Shown here in pieces: positions 8,363 through 17,674 of a stretch of DNA of 64,000 nucleotides. Within the stretch, counting starts at the first letter, position 1, and every line of letters begins with the position of its first letter. This DNA comes from Deinococcus sp. AB2017081 (GTDB taxonomy: Bacteria; Deinococcota; Deinococci; Deinococcales; Deinococcaceae). The notes under the pieces were generated by a model. It saw only the letters and a program-made list of their open reading frames with translations. It was not told the origin of the DNA and ran no database searches. A program made the translations under genes and the position numbers. The DNA lies in contig NZ_CP140098.1 in assembly GCF_034440735.1 (NCBI RefSeq), forward strand, positions 3,515,501 through 3,579,500, read 5' to 3'.

Positions 8363-9268
8363 ATGCTCAAGACCGCTCCCCCACAGGCCACGGTGCTCAG
8401 CCCCCAGAAGCGGCTGCAGGTCAGGAAACGCTGGCTGACCGCCGCGCTGATGGTCGCGCCGTTCGTGCTGCTGTACGTGCTGTTCCTGATCTACCCCTCG
8501 CTGCGCGTGATCCAGCTGTCGTTCACGAACGCCGACCTCACCGGTGCCGGCACCGGCGTCGGGTTCGCCAACTATGTCCGGCTGTTCAGCGAGCCCACGT
8601 TCTGGACAGCCCTGGTGGGCACGCTGTACTTCATCTTCCTGACAGTCGTGCCCAACACCCTGGTCGGCCTGGGGCTGGCGCTGCTGGTCATGCGCCTGAA
8701 GAAGCTGCGCAACCTGGCCATGGCCGCCTTCTTCCTGCCGCAGGTGCTGCCCGTCAGCGTGGTCACCCTGGTCTGGAACTGGGTGCTGGACTCGAACTTC
8801 GGGCTGTTCAACACCCTGACCGGCAGCACGACCGCGTGGTTCCAGGATCCCGTGTGGGCCATGCCGGCCGTCGCCCTGGTGACCATCTGGTGGACCGTCG
8901 GGTTCAACGTGCTGCTGTTCATCGCCGGGCTCCAGAACATCCCGGCGGACATCTACGAGGCCGCCGCCCTGGACGGCGCGGCCGGGTGGCGGATGTTCCG
9001 CTCGATCACGTGGCCGAACCTGTGGCCGGTGACCAGCCTGATCCTGCTGCTGCAGCTGATCGCGCAGTTCAAGATCTTCGACCAGGTCTACCTGCTGACC
9101 GGCGGCGGGCCCTTCGACAAGACCCTGGTGCTGCTGCTGTACTCGTACCGCGAGGGCTTCCAGCAGCAGCACGGCGGCTACGCCTCGGCGATCGGCGTGG
9201 TGCTGATGGTCATCATCCTGCTGGCCTCGGGGCTCCAGAACCGGGTCCTGAACAGAGGAGCGCGCTGA
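8363..9268 (+). CDS. Sugar ABC transporter permease (MalF/AraP type)
   Basis: This 301-residue inner-membrane permease belongs to the binding-protein-dependent transport family 1, with about six hydrophobic segments. The cytoplasmic EAA loop reads EAAALDGAAGWRMFRSITWP near residue 195, the site where the ATPase docks. A purine-rich ribosome site (AGGCAGGTGA) precedes the ATG. The partner permease starts one base after its stop. No ATPase gene is present in this cluster, so energy probably comes from a shared MsmX/UgpC-type ATPase encoded elsewhere. Confidence 0.92.
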   Translation: MLKTAPPQATVLSPQKRLQVRKRWLTAALMVAPFVLLYVLFLIYPSLRVIQLSFTNADLTGAGTGVGFANYVRLFSEPTFWTALVGTLYFIFLTVVPNTLVGLGLALLVMRLKKLRNLAMAAFFLPQVLPVSVVTLVWNWVLDSNFGLFNTLTGSTTAWFQDPVWAMPAVALVTIWWTVGFNVLLFIAGLQNIPADIYEAAALDGAAGWRMFRSITWPNLWPVTSLILLLQLIAQFKIFDQVYLLTGGGPFDKTLVLLLYSYREGFQQQHGGYASAIGVVLMVIILLASGLQNRVLNRGAR

Positions 9269-9269
9269 T

Positions 9270-10145
9270 ATGACCGCTGCACCGACCCTGCGCACCACCA
9301 AGCCCCCCCCGACCCTGGCCGTCCGGCTGGCCCGCATGTGGGGCACCCTGATCACCGGCCTGACCCTGGTGCTGGCTGCCCTGTGGTTCTTCCCGATCTA
9401 CTGGGCCGTCATCACGTCCATCAAACCCGAGGCCGATACGATCACCGCCCCGCCGACGCTGTGGCCGAAGACGGTCGACCTGAGCAGTTACACGTACATC
9501 TTCCAGAACAGCCCGATCGTGCGCTGGTACGCCAACAGCGTGATCACCACGCTGCTGATCACCGTCATGGTGCTGCTGTTCTCCATGCTGTGCGCCTACG
9601 CGCTGTCACAGATCGACTTCCGGGGCCGGCGCTGGCTGTACGTGCTGATCCTGGCCGGGTTCATGATTCCCTTCCAGGCCAGCCTGATCCCCCTGTTCAT
9701 CTTCATCAACAAACTGGGGCTGGTGAACAACTTCGCGGGTCTGATCATCCCGCAGCTCGCCGCGCCCGTGGCCGTGGTCATCTACAAGCAGTTCTTCGAC
9801 CAGGTGCCGCCGGAACTCGGCGACGCCGCCCGGATCGACGGCGCGAGCGAGTGGCGGGTGCTGTTCGGGATCTTCCTGCCGCTGAACTGGAGCATCACCC
9901 TGTCGCTGGCCATCGTGACCTTCATCGGCGCGTGGAACAACTTCCTGTGGCCCTTCATCGTCATGAACGACACGGCGAAACTCACCATCCCGGTGGGGAT
10001 CACGCAGGTGCAGTCCGCGTACGGCGTGGCGTATGCCAAGAGCATGGCGACCGCCGTGACCGCCGCCGTCCCGACGGTGATCGCGTATCTGCTGTTCCAG
10101 CGCCGCGTGACCGAGGGCATCATGGCGACGGCCGGCCTGAAGTAG
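9270..10145 (+). CDS. Sugar ABC transporter permease (MalG/AraQ type)
   Basis: This is the second permease of the AraNPQ-like importer: 291 residues, about six membrane segments, and an EAA loop reading DAARIDGASEWRVLFGIFLP near residue 190. The C-terminus (VTEGIMATAGLK) is characteristic of MalG-type subunits. It is tightly packed behind the MalF-type gene and ends the three-gene transport unit; a GC hairpin follows at 10181-10199. Confidence 0.92.
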   Translation: MTAAPTLRTTKPPPTLAVRLARMWGTLITGLTLVLAALWFFPIYWAVITSIKPEADTITAPPTLWPKTVDLSSYTYIFQNSPIVRWYANSVITTLLITVMVLLFSMLCAYALSQIDFRGRRWLYVLILAGFMIPFQASLIPLFIFINKLGLVNNFAGLIIPQLAAPVAVVIYKQFFDQVPPELGDAARIDGASEWRVLFGIFLPLNWSITLSLAIVTFIGAWNNFLWPFIVMNDTAKLTIPVGITQVQSAYGVAYAKSMATAVTAAVPTVIAYLLFQRRVTEGIMATAGLK

Positions 10146-10180
10146 TCCGGGCGACCCGGACGGCGGCTGTCCCCGGCCTG

Positions 10181-10199
10181 CCCCCGTGCATGACGGGGG
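10181..10199 (+). terminator. Possible weak terminator after the AraNPQ-like operon
   Basis: CCCCCGT (10181-10187) pairs with ACGGGGG (10193-10199) around a five-base loop. No T-run follows, so read-through into the LacI gene at 10254 is likely. Confidence 0.35.
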
Positions 10200-10253
10200 G
10201 ATGCAGGTGCGTGCCGTAGACGCCGGTGGCCGTGCGGCCAGAATGGAGGGTGA

Positions 10254-11336
10254 ATGACCACGCCCGAGAAGTCCACCCCCGCGCCCGCCCGCGCCCCGAC
10301 CGTGACCATCCACGACGTCGCCCGACGATCCGGCGTGTCGTACCAGACGGTGTCGCGGGTGATCAACAACCACGCGAACGTCGCGCAGCACACCCGCGAG
10401 CGCGTGCAGCGGGCCATCGAGGATCTGGGCTACCGGCCCAGCCTGCTCGCCAAGGGCCTGGTCACGCGCCGCTCACAGCTGATCGGCGTGGTGGCGCACG
10501 GCATGAACCAGTACGGCCCGTCGCAGATCCTCCAGAACGTGCAGGAGAGTGCCCATGAGGTCGGCTACGAGATCATGCTGACCACCCTGCAACAGGTCGA
10601 TCTGGAGCAGGTGCGCGAGCAGGATGTCCTGACCGCCGTACGCCGGCTCCAGCAGTTCGGGGTCGACGGCCTGGTGCTGCTCACCAACTACGACGCGCAC
10701 GAGATCGCGCGCGGGCTGGACGGCAGCCTGCCGGTCGTGATGATCGACGCGACCGCCGATGTCCACGGCCCGACGGTCAGCATTGACCAGTTCGAGGGAG
10801 CCGCGACCGCCACGCGCCATCTGGCAGCGCTGGGACACCGGCGGCTGCTGCACATCAGTGGCCCGCCCGGCTGGAGCGACGCGCGGCTGCGCCGCGAGGG
10901 CTTTTACAGCGTCGTGCAGCAGGTCGGTGTGGACGCGCTGCCCACCTACGACGGCGACTGGAGTGCCCGCAGCGGCTTCGAGGCGACCGTCCGCGCCCTA
11001 GAGGACGGCGTGATCTTCACGGGGGTGTTCGCCGCCAACGACCAGATGGCGCTGGGGGTCCTGAGTGCCCTGCGCCAGCGCGGACTGAGCGTGCCACACG
11101 ACGTGTCCGTGGTGGGCTTCGACGACACGCCCGAGGCGGCGTACTTCGACCCGCCGCTCACGACGATCCGGCAGGACTTCGCACAGCTGGGCCGCAAGAG
11201 CCTGGAAGAGTTGCTGCGCCTGATCCAGGAGCCCGCCGGGCGGGAGCGGCACTATGTCTTCGGGTCGCAGCTGGTCGTGCGTGGAACGACCGCGCCTGCC
11301 CCGGCCCGCGATCCGTCCGCACGCGCTCCATACTGA
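10254..11336 (+). CDS. LacI-family transcriptional regulator (second of two)
   Basis: This 360-residue LacI-type repressor has the helix-turn-helix [20 protein letters not shown] at about residues 15-34, almost identical to that of the regulator at 3940, and closely related hinge and sensor domains. The recognition helices differ by one residue (Y for H), so both may read the same TGTGA-N4-TCACA operators. The GGAGGG ribosome site before ATG 10254 is strong. No copy of the operator is seen directly upstream. Two paralogues bracketing the sugar genes suggest either redundant control or response to two different inducers. Confidence 0.92.
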   Translation: MTTPEKSTPAPARAPTVTIHDVARRSGVSYQTVSRVINNHANVAQHTRERVQRAIEDLGYRPSLLAKGLVTRRSQLIGVVAHGMNQYGPSQILQNVQESAHEVGYEIMLTTLQQVDLEQVREQDVLTAVRRLQQFGVDGLVLLTNYDAHEIARGLDGSLPVVMIDATADVHGPTVSIDQFEGAATATRHLAALGHRRLLHISGPPGWSDARLRREGFYSVVQQVGVDALPTYDGDWSARSGFEATVRALEDGVIFTGVFAANDQMALGVLSALRQRGLSVPHDVSVVGFDDTPEAAYFDPPLTTIRQDFAQLGRKSLEELLRLIQEPAGRERHYVFGSQLVVRGTTAPAPARDPSARAPY

Positions 11337-11340
11337 GGCC

Positions 11341-12450
11341 ATGCTCCGTATCCACGCTGCCGAACTGCTGGTCGTGCGCCTGCCGCTGAAGTTCCGCTTC
11401 GAGACCAGTTTCGGGGTGCAGACCGAGAAGGTCGTGCCGCTGCTGGTGCTGCACGGCGACGGCGTACAGGGCCTCTCGGAGGGCACCATGGAGTTCGCGC
11501 CCATGTACCGCGAGGAGACCATCGTCGGGGCGCTGCACCTGCTGCGGGAGGTGTTCCTGCCGCGCCTCCTGGGCCAGACCTTCGCCAACCCCGAGGCGCT
11601 CCACGACGCGCTGGGCAGCTTCCGGGGCAACCGCATGGCGCGGGCCATGGTCGAGATGGCGGCGTGGGACCTGTGGGCCCGGATGCTGAACGTCCCGCTG
11701 GGCACGCTGCTGGGCGGCCGCCGAAACAGCGTGGAGGTCGGCGTGAGCCTGGGCATCCAGCCGGACGAGGCCGCCACGGTGGACGTGGTGCGCCGGCACG
11801 TCGAGCAGGGCTACCGCCGCATCAAGCTCAAGATCCGGCCCGGCTGGGACGTGCAGCCGGTGCGGGCGGTGCGGGAGGCCTTCCCGGACATCCGCCTGAC
11901 GGTCGACGCCAACAGCGCGTACACCCTGGCCGACACGGGCCGCCTGCGGGCGCTGGACGAGTACGGCCTGACCTACATCGAACAGCCGCTCGCGTGGGAT
12001 GACCTCGTGGATCACGCCACCCTCCAGGGCCGCCTGCGCACCCCCCTGTGCCTCGACGAGAGCGTGGCGAGCGCCCAGGACGCCCGCAAGGGCCTCGCGC
12101 TGGACGCCGGGCGGGTGATCAACGTGAAGGTCGCGCGGGTGGGCGGCCACGCCGAGGCGCGCCGGGTGCATGACCTCGCGCAGGCCTTCGGTGCCCCCGT
12201 GTGGTGCGGCGGCATGCTGGAAAGCGGCGTGGGCCGGGCCCACAACATCCACCTGTCGACCCTGCCGGGCTTCACGCTGCCGGGCGACACGAGCAGCGCC
12301 AGCCGCTACTGGGAGACCGACGTCGTGAACGAGCCGCTGGAGGCCCATGACGGCCTGATGCCGGTGCCGACGGGGCCGGGGATCGGCGTGACCCTGAACC
12401 GCGACTTCGTGGAGCGGATCGCCGAGGTGCAGGAGGAATTCCACCCTTGA
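11341..12450 (+). CDS. N-succinylamino acid racemase / o-succinylbenzoate synthase family (enolase superfamily)
   Basis: This 369-residue enolase-superfamily enzyme is very like the D. radiodurans N-acylamino acid racemase. Catalytic K162 and K164 lie in the KxK strand, the metal ligands are D189, E214 and D239, and the second catalytic lysine is K263; all are present. The family either racemises N-succinyl or N-acyl amino acids or dehydrates SHCHC to o-succinylbenzoate for menaquinone. The GNAT gene overlapping its stop favours the racemase role, because succinyltransferase plus racemase plus desuccinylase converts D- to L-amino acids in Geobacillus. Both activities can coexist in one enzyme. 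The ATG at 11341 directly follows the LacI gene stop. Confidence 0.93.
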   Translation: MLRIHAAELLVVRLPLKFRFETSFGVQTEKVVPLLVLHGDGVQGLSEGTMEFAPMYREETIVGALHLLREVFLPRLLGQTFANPEALHDALGSFRGNRMARAMVEMAAWDLWARMLNVPLGTLLGGRRNSVEVGVSLGIQPDEAATVDVVRRHVEQGYRRIKLKIRPGWDVQPVRAVREAFPDIRLTVDANSAYTLADTGRLRALDEYGLTYIEQPLAWDDLVDHATLQGRLRTPLCLDESVASAQDARKGLALDAGRVINVKVARVGGHAEARRVHDLAQAFGAPVWCGGMLESGVGRAHNIHLSTLPGFTLPGDTSSASRYWETDVVNEPLEAHDGLMPVPTGPGIGVTLNRDFVERIAEVQEEFHP

Positions 12451-13256
12451 CCGTGCACCTCGTAGATCAGCCCTATGTGATCCGCGACGTGACCGACCCG
12501 TGGGACATGCGGGCGCTGGAGGACGTGCAGGTGGCCGCGTGGGGCTACGCCGACCGCGAGGTGCTGCCGGGCACGATGTTCCGCATCAGCGCCGCCACGG
12601 GCGGGATCGTGCTGGGCGCGTACCCGGCCAGCGGTGTCGGCGGCGACGTGGACGTGCCGGTGGGCCTCGCCTACGGGTTTCCGGCGGTGGTGGGGGGGCA
12701 GACGTGGCACCACTCGCACCTGCTGGCGGTGCGTCCGGAGTGGCGCGGCAGCGGACTGGCGGTGGCGCTGAAACTCGCGCAGCGCGAGCGGGCACGGGCG
12801 CAGGGCCACACGCGCATGACGTGGACCTTCGATCCGCTGGTGGCCCGCAACGCCCGCCTGAACCTGGGCAAGCTGGGCGCGGTGGCGCGGTCGTACCACC
12901 CGGACTGGTACGCGCTGTCGGCCGACCGCCACGCGGCCGAACCCGCCGACCGCCTGATGATCGAGTGGGAGCTGACCCGCGAGCACGCGGAGCGCCCGCC
13001 GGAACCCGCCGAGGGCGCCGTGGCCCTGGCCGCGCTGCCCGATACCGCGCCGGGCGAGGTGGTGACCGGGCTGGATGCGGGCCGAGTGCTGGTCGAGGTG
13101 CCCACCCGCCCCGAGACGCTGAGCGTGGAGACGCGCCGGGCGTGGCGGCTGGCCCTGCGGGAGGCGCTGGGAACGTACCTGGACACCGGGTTCGAGGTCA
13201 GTGGTCTGGCCCGCGACGGTGAGCGGGCGCTGTACGTGCTGACGCGGCGGGGCTGA
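12447..13256 (+). CDS. GNAT-family acyltransferase, probable amino acid N-succinyltransferase
   Basis: This 269-residue protein has an N-terminal GNAT fold of the COG3375-like type. Its acyl-CoA-binding region reads [18 protein letters not shown] near residues 92-109, and [19 protein letters not shown] follows. A TTG start at 12447 overlaps the racemase stop (TTGA), with AGGAGGAA at 12431-12438 as its ribosome site, so the two proteins are made together. By analogy with the Geobacillus D-amino acid pathway it may succinylate D-amino acids using succinyl-CoA. The reaction is inferred from the pairing; the GNAT fold is seen. Confidence 0.82.
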   Translation: MTVHLVDQPYVIRDVTDPWDMRALEDVQVAAWGYADREVLPGTMFRISAATGGIVLGAYPASGVGGDVDVPVGLAYGFPAVVGGQTWHHSHLLAVRPEWRGSGLAVALKLAQRERARAQGHTRMTWTFDPLVARNARLNLGKLGAVARSYHPDWYALSADRHAAEPADRLMIEWELTREHAERPPEPAEGAVALAALPDTAPGEVVTGLDAGRVLVEVPTRPETLSVETRRAWRLALREALGTYLDTGFEVSGLARDGERALYVLTRRG

Positions 13257-13298
13257 GCCGCCGCGGGCGGCATCCCCTGCGGATTCCCGCGGAGTGTG

Positions 13299-13315
13299 TT
13301 ATGTTATTTACGTAA
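13299..13315. promoter_or_regulatory. Radiation/desiccation response motif (RDRM), DdrO operator
   Basis: The 17-base palindrome TTATGTTATTTACGTAA matches the Deinococcus RDRM consensus TTAYGTNAWTNACRTAA at every position. In known species the DdrO repressor binds this motif and the IrrE/PprI protease removes DdrO after DNA damage. Here the motif ends one base into the AAGGAGG ribosome site of ddrB, so bound repressor would cover the transcript start region. Confidence 0.92.
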
Positions 13316-13324
13316 GGAGGAATC

Positions 13325-13882
<558 letters not shown>

Positions 13883-13902
13883 CCCCGCCCGGCGGCCCCT
13901 GA

Positions 13903-13936
13903 ACAGCGGGGGAGGCCAGCCGGTCTCCCCCGCTGT
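13903..13936. terminator. Bidirectional terminator between ddrB and the MazG-like gene
   Basis: ACAGCGGGGGAG (13903-13914) pairs with CTCCCCCGCTGT (13925-13936), a perfect 12-pair stem with a 10-base loop, placed between two convergent genes. Confidence 0.75.
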
Positions 13937-13939
13937 CCG

Positions 13940-14359
13940 TTACCCCACCGGCTCCTGCGCGGCCAGCACGCCCGCGACATCTGCCGGCTGCCATCCCTCG
14001 GGCTTGAGCTGCTTGCCGTCAGCGCGGCGCGGGCCGCTCGCCTTGGCCAGGTTGGCGCGGTGCACCTCCGCGAACACGGCGTCGGCGTCGATGCCCAGGG
14101 TATCCAGTGCTCCGTAGGTGACGTACAGCAGGTCGGCCAGCTCGTGGGCCAGCGCGGTCAGGGCGGCCGGGCCAGGGGTCTCTCCCGCCTCCAGCCGGGC
14201 CGCCAGGGCGGCGAACTCGGCCCGCACCTCGGCGGCTTCCTCGTCGATCAGGGTGCGCCGCAGGGCCAGCAGCGGCGGCGTGGGCACGGTGGGCCGGCCC
14301 GGCACGCTCAGGCCGATGGCGTGGTGGAAATCCCGCAGGCGCCGGGCGTTCGTGGTCAT
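13940..14359 (-). CDS. MazG-like nucleotide pyrophosphohydrolase
   Basis: This small all-alpha NTP pyrophosphatase (139 residues) belongs to the MazG/PRA-PH superfamily, which hydrolyses nucleoside triphosphates to monophosphates and can clear damaged or excess nucleotides. The metal-binding pattern is visible as DEEAAEV in one helix and HELADLLYVTYG in a later one, followed by the RANLAKASGPR segment. A TACCGT -10 box (14366-14371) sits six bases before the ATG, so the mRNA is probably leaderless. Position next to ddrB is suggestive of nucleotide sanitation, but the two genes are convergent, so co-regulation is not shown. Confidence 0.8.
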   Translation of the reverse strand: MTTNARRLRDFHHAIGLSVPGRPTVPTPPLLALRRTLIDEEAAEVRAEFAALAARLEAGETPGPAALTALAHELADLLYVTYGALDTLGIDADAVFAEVHRANLAKASGPRRADGKQLKPEGWQPADVAGVLAAQEPVG

Positions 14360-14376
14360 GCCCCGACGGTAACAGG

Positions 14377-14408
14377 ACAGCGGCCAGGGAATGACTCCTG
14401 GCCGCTGT
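14377..14408 (-). terminator. Strong hairpin upstream of the MazG-like gene
   Basis: ACAGCGGCCAGG (14377-14388) pairs with CCTGGCCGCTGT (14397-14408) around an eight-base loop. It lies 3' of the structured segment at 14424-14520 on the minus strand, so it could end a short RNA made from there. Only a weak T-rich tail follows. Confidence 0.5.
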
Positions 14409-14423
14409 TCAGTTCATGGGTTC

Positions 14424-14520
14424 GGCGGGCGGAGGGACTCGAACCCTCCAGAGGCCGGCGTCAGCCCGCTCGCACGCCCGTTGTTAGAGGGGTGGGCGTC
14501 TCCCCCTCTGGCGACGCGGC
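14424..14520 (-). ncRNA. Possible structured RNA with a tRNA T-arm-like module
   Basis: Read on the minus strand, the 3' part carries GAGGG-TTCGAGT-CCCTC, a perfect tRNA-like T stem-loop, followed by CGCCCGC. Upstream are AGAGGGG/CCCCTCT and GGCGT/ACGCC stems and a CCAGAGG/CCTCTGG pairing. No acceptor 5' strand, D-arm or anticodon arm completes a tRNA, and it matches no tmRNA, RNase P or SRP landmarks. It may be a small RNA, a tRNA relic or chance in GC-rich DNA. It lies in a 307-base gap (14360-14666) with no coding gene. Confidence 0.3.
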
Positions 14521-14640
14521 GACCACGGCCGGCACCCGGCCGGCGGTGGAGGTCGCTGTCCTGCCACGCGGTCATCCTGTCATCTGGAGTGCGCTGCGCC
14601 ATGTGCTGGACGCACAGCAAGCCTTAAGCCAGCGGTCATG

Positions 14641-14655
14641 CCCCCGCCGGGGGCT
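14641..14655 (-). terminator. Possible terminator of the metallophosphoesterase gene
   Basis: A GC palindrome, GCCCCC-GGC-GGGGGC on the minus strand, lies 11 bases after the stop of the gene ending at 14667. It lacks a T-run. Confidence 0.4.
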
Positions 14656-14666
14656 GGCGCAGGGTC

Positions 14667-15335
14667 TCACAGCTCCACGATCCGGTAGCCGTAGGCGTTC
14701 AGCACGCGGGTACCGGTGGTCTGATCGACGTATTCGAGCTTCTTTCCCTCGTACTCGTGGATGTGTCCGTGAACCAGTACTCCCGGGCGGCGACGCTGCA
14801 CGAAGCGCGTGATGGCCGGATCGCCCCGGTGGGCGTAGTCCTGCCCAGCGTGTGGCCCCAGCGGCGGCGCATGCGTGAGCAGCACATCCACGCCGCGTCT
14901 TGCCTGGATGGCCAGCAGGCCCAGCCCCCACGAGGCCTCGGCCGGCGAGTACTGGCCGTTGCCCCCGTGGCGGTAGCGCGGCGCTCCACCCCAGCCCGCG
15001 ATCCGCAGTCCTGCCACCTCGACCACGCGGCGGTGCGCGGCGATCACTCCACGCGGCGGCACGCGCCGGTCGTCCTCGTCCATGACCGTCTCGTTGGCGT
15101 GGTTGCCGTGCACGTACACGACGGGCACGGTCAGCTTGCTCGCCACGAACTCCAGATACGAGCCGGGCAGGTCGCCGGCCGCCAGCACGATGTCGATGTC
15201 CGGCAGGCCGTGCGGGAAGGTCTCGCGGTAGACGAAGGGATGCACCACGTCCGCCAGCAACAGCGCCCGACGCCCCAGGGTGGGCACAGGCAGAGCGTCG
15301 GGCACGGCGGTGACGGGGAAGGACGGATCATTCAT
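14667..15335 (-). CDS. Metallophosphoesterase
   Basis: This 222-residue calcineurin-like phosphoesterase hydrolyses an unidentified phosphate ester with two metal ions. Visible motifs are AGDLPGSY (near residue 53), GNHANE (near 77), THAPPLGPH (near 155) and the terminal metal site GHIHEYEG (near 190). The usual first DxH motif is altered to LADVVHPF, so first-metal coordination may differ from textbook members. No signal peptide is present, so it is cytoplasmic. It stands alone, preceding the possible RNA region at 14360-14666. Confidence 0.85.
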   Translation of the reverse strand: MNDPSFPVTAVPDALPVPTLGRRALLLADVVHPFVYRETFPHGLPDIDIVLAAGDLPGSYLEFVASKLTVPVVYVHGNHANETVMDEDDRRVPPRGVIAAHRRVVEVAGLRIAGWGGAPRYRHGGNGQYSPAEASWGLGLLAIQARRGVDVLLTHAPPLGPHAGQDYAHRGDPAITRFVQRRRPGVLVHGHIHEYEGKKLEYVDQTTGTRVLNAYGYRIVEL

Positions 15336-15457
15336 GGACGGGCAGGCAGCACCGTGACCTGCTCAGCGCAGACCCGGAGCGGTCTGCCGAGTGTAGCCCG
15401 TGTCCGGCGCCCCCATCAGCCCGTGAGCGGGCCGTCATCTTCACGTACCCTGCAGGC

Positions 15458-16024
15458 GTGGCGATCCTGAGCACCCCCCGCACGTGGCTGCTGCCCCTGA
15501 CCCGCCGCATGATCCAGCAGCGACTCGACCATCCCAGCTTCGACCTCAACTGCGGGTTCGGTGGATCCGGGCCGGACAGTTCCATGTCCGTGCACTTTCC
15601 GCCCGCGTGGCCGGGCGATCCCCTGGCGTTCTTCCCCGCCATCCTGGCGCGTCTGCGGCCCGGTCAGGAGGACGTGCACCCGGACACGTCCTTCACGCTC
15701 GTGGCCCGTGATGCCCGCGCCGGGAACCGACTCACCGCGATCGGCCAGCTGGGCTCGACCGGCACGGTGAGCGCGTCCGGCGAGCTGGAGATCGGCTACG
15801 GCCTGAATCCGGCCGTCTGGAACCAGGGGTACGCGACCGAAGCTGTGGGCGCGCTCGTGGCGCACCTGCACACCCTGGCCCGCGTGCGCCGCGTGGTCGC
15901 CGCCACCGCCCGGCACAACCGTGCCAGCGAGCGCGTGCTGGAGAAGACCGGCTTCACCCGCACGGGGCAGCGCTGGAGCGCAGACGACGGCGACCTGACG
16001 ACCTGGGCCCACGAACGCCGCTGA
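15458..16024 (+). CDS. GNAT N-acetyltransferase, RimJ/RimL type
   Basis: This 188-residue GNAT protein has the RimJ/RimL layout: a strand ending ELEIGYGLNPAVWNQGYATE, with the acetyl-CoA pyrophosphate loop, near residues 112-129, and RHNRASERVLEKTGFTRTG near 150-168. Members acetylate the N-terminal amine of ribosomal proteins or small amines; the substrate here is unknown. The GTG start at 15458 sits shortly after the divergent phosphoesterase gene, with CTGCAGG as a weak ribosome site. Confidence 0.85.
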   Translation: MAILSTPRTWLLPLTRRMIQQRLDHPSFDLNCGFGGSGPDSSMSVHFPPAWPGDPLAFFPAILARLRPGQEDVHPDTSFTLVARDARAGNRLTAIGQLGSTGTVSASGELEIGYGLNPAVWNQGYATEAVGALVAHLHTLARVRRVVAATARHNRASERVLEKTGFTRTGQRWSADDGDLTTWAHERR

Positions 16025-16138
16025 GTCCGCGACATGAATATGCACCGGACGATGCGTGGAGGCCGTCCGTCACAGACGAACCGGCAATAATGTTGCACGC
16101 GCAAGGCATAGCGCCTGAGCACCCCTAGACTGCTCTTC

Positions 16139-17044
<906 letters not shown>

Positions 17045-17056
17045 CACTCAGTAATG

Positions 17057-17089
17057 AACGCCGCCCAGACACTTGATCCGGGCGGCGTT
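17057..17089. terminator. Bidirectional terminator between arginase and the DinB-like gene
   Basis: AACGCCGCCC (17057-17066) pairs with GGGCGGCGTT (17080-17089), a perfect 10-pair stem between convergent genes, with A- and T-ended flanks. Confidence 0.75.
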
Positions 17090-17098
17090 GTCAGGAGA

Positions 17099-17674
17099 TC
17101 AGAGGTCGTCGCCGTCGTCGTCGAGGCCCAGGCCATCGACCCCGCCGCTCTGGGCGGCCGTGACCTGCGGGCGGGCGAAGCGCATGTAGTCCAGCCACGG
17201 GGGGGTGTGGCCCAGCTGGCGGATCATCAGGGCGATCTGTGCCGTGTGCCGCACCTCGTGGGTCATGACGTGCCAGAACAGCTGATCCAGCGTGACCGTG
17301 TCGCTGGCCGGGTCGTCCTGCACCAGTTTCACGCTGCGGTTCATGTCCGGGCCGGATTCCAAGAAGGTGCGGGTGCGCTCATTGACCTCGCGGCCGTAGT
17401 CGATGATCCAGGACAGGTCGTACTGCGCGGCGTCCGGCTTGACCCAGTCGTGGGCGTAGCGGCCCTCGCGGTTCACGCCGTCGCCCCGAGCCACCGAATG
17501 CACCCAGTGATCCTCGACGTCCGTGACGTGCAGCACCAGATCCTTGATGGAGTGGAACCGGTCGCCGGACTCGATCAGGTCACGGTCGAGGTCTGCCTGC
17601 GGCAGGGCACGCAGATAGTTCCACAACTGTTCCCGCGCAGCGGACAGGTAGGTGTAGTACTCGCTGACGTTCAT
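17099..17674 (-). CDS. DinB-family metal-dependent protein
   Basis: This 191-residue four-helix protein belongs to the DinB/YfiT superfamily, which is expanded in Deinococcus. The metal-binding histidines are seen in [19 protein letters not shown] (about residues 42-60) and [13 protein letters not shown] (about 138-150). Relatives include damage-inducible proteins and thiol-dependent transferases; no specific reaction can be assigned. Its ATG overlaps the stop of the upstream dus gene (ATGA at 17671-17674), so the two are co-translated. The C-terminus is acidic (DDDGDDL). Confidence 0.87.
   Translation of the reverse strand: MNVSEYYTYLSAAREQLWNYLRALPQADLDRDLIESGDRFHSIKDLVLHVTDVEDHWVHSVARGDGVNREGRYAHDWVKPDAAQYDLSWIIDYGREVNERTRTFLESGPDMNRSVKLVQDDPASDTVTLDQLFWHVMTHEVRHTAQIALMIRQLGHTPPWLDYMRFARPQVTAAQSGGVDGLGLDDDGDDL

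Noticed and set aside
7499..9355. 618-codon open frame antisense to the binding-protein and permease genes
   Set aside because: It crosses two clear genes, has no family motif and is rich in Arg, Gly and His, as expected of a shadow frame.
14424..14520. Complete tRNA gene
   Set aside because: A perfect T-arm is present but no acceptor 5' strand, D-arm or anticodon arm could be folded, so it is reported only as a possible RNA.
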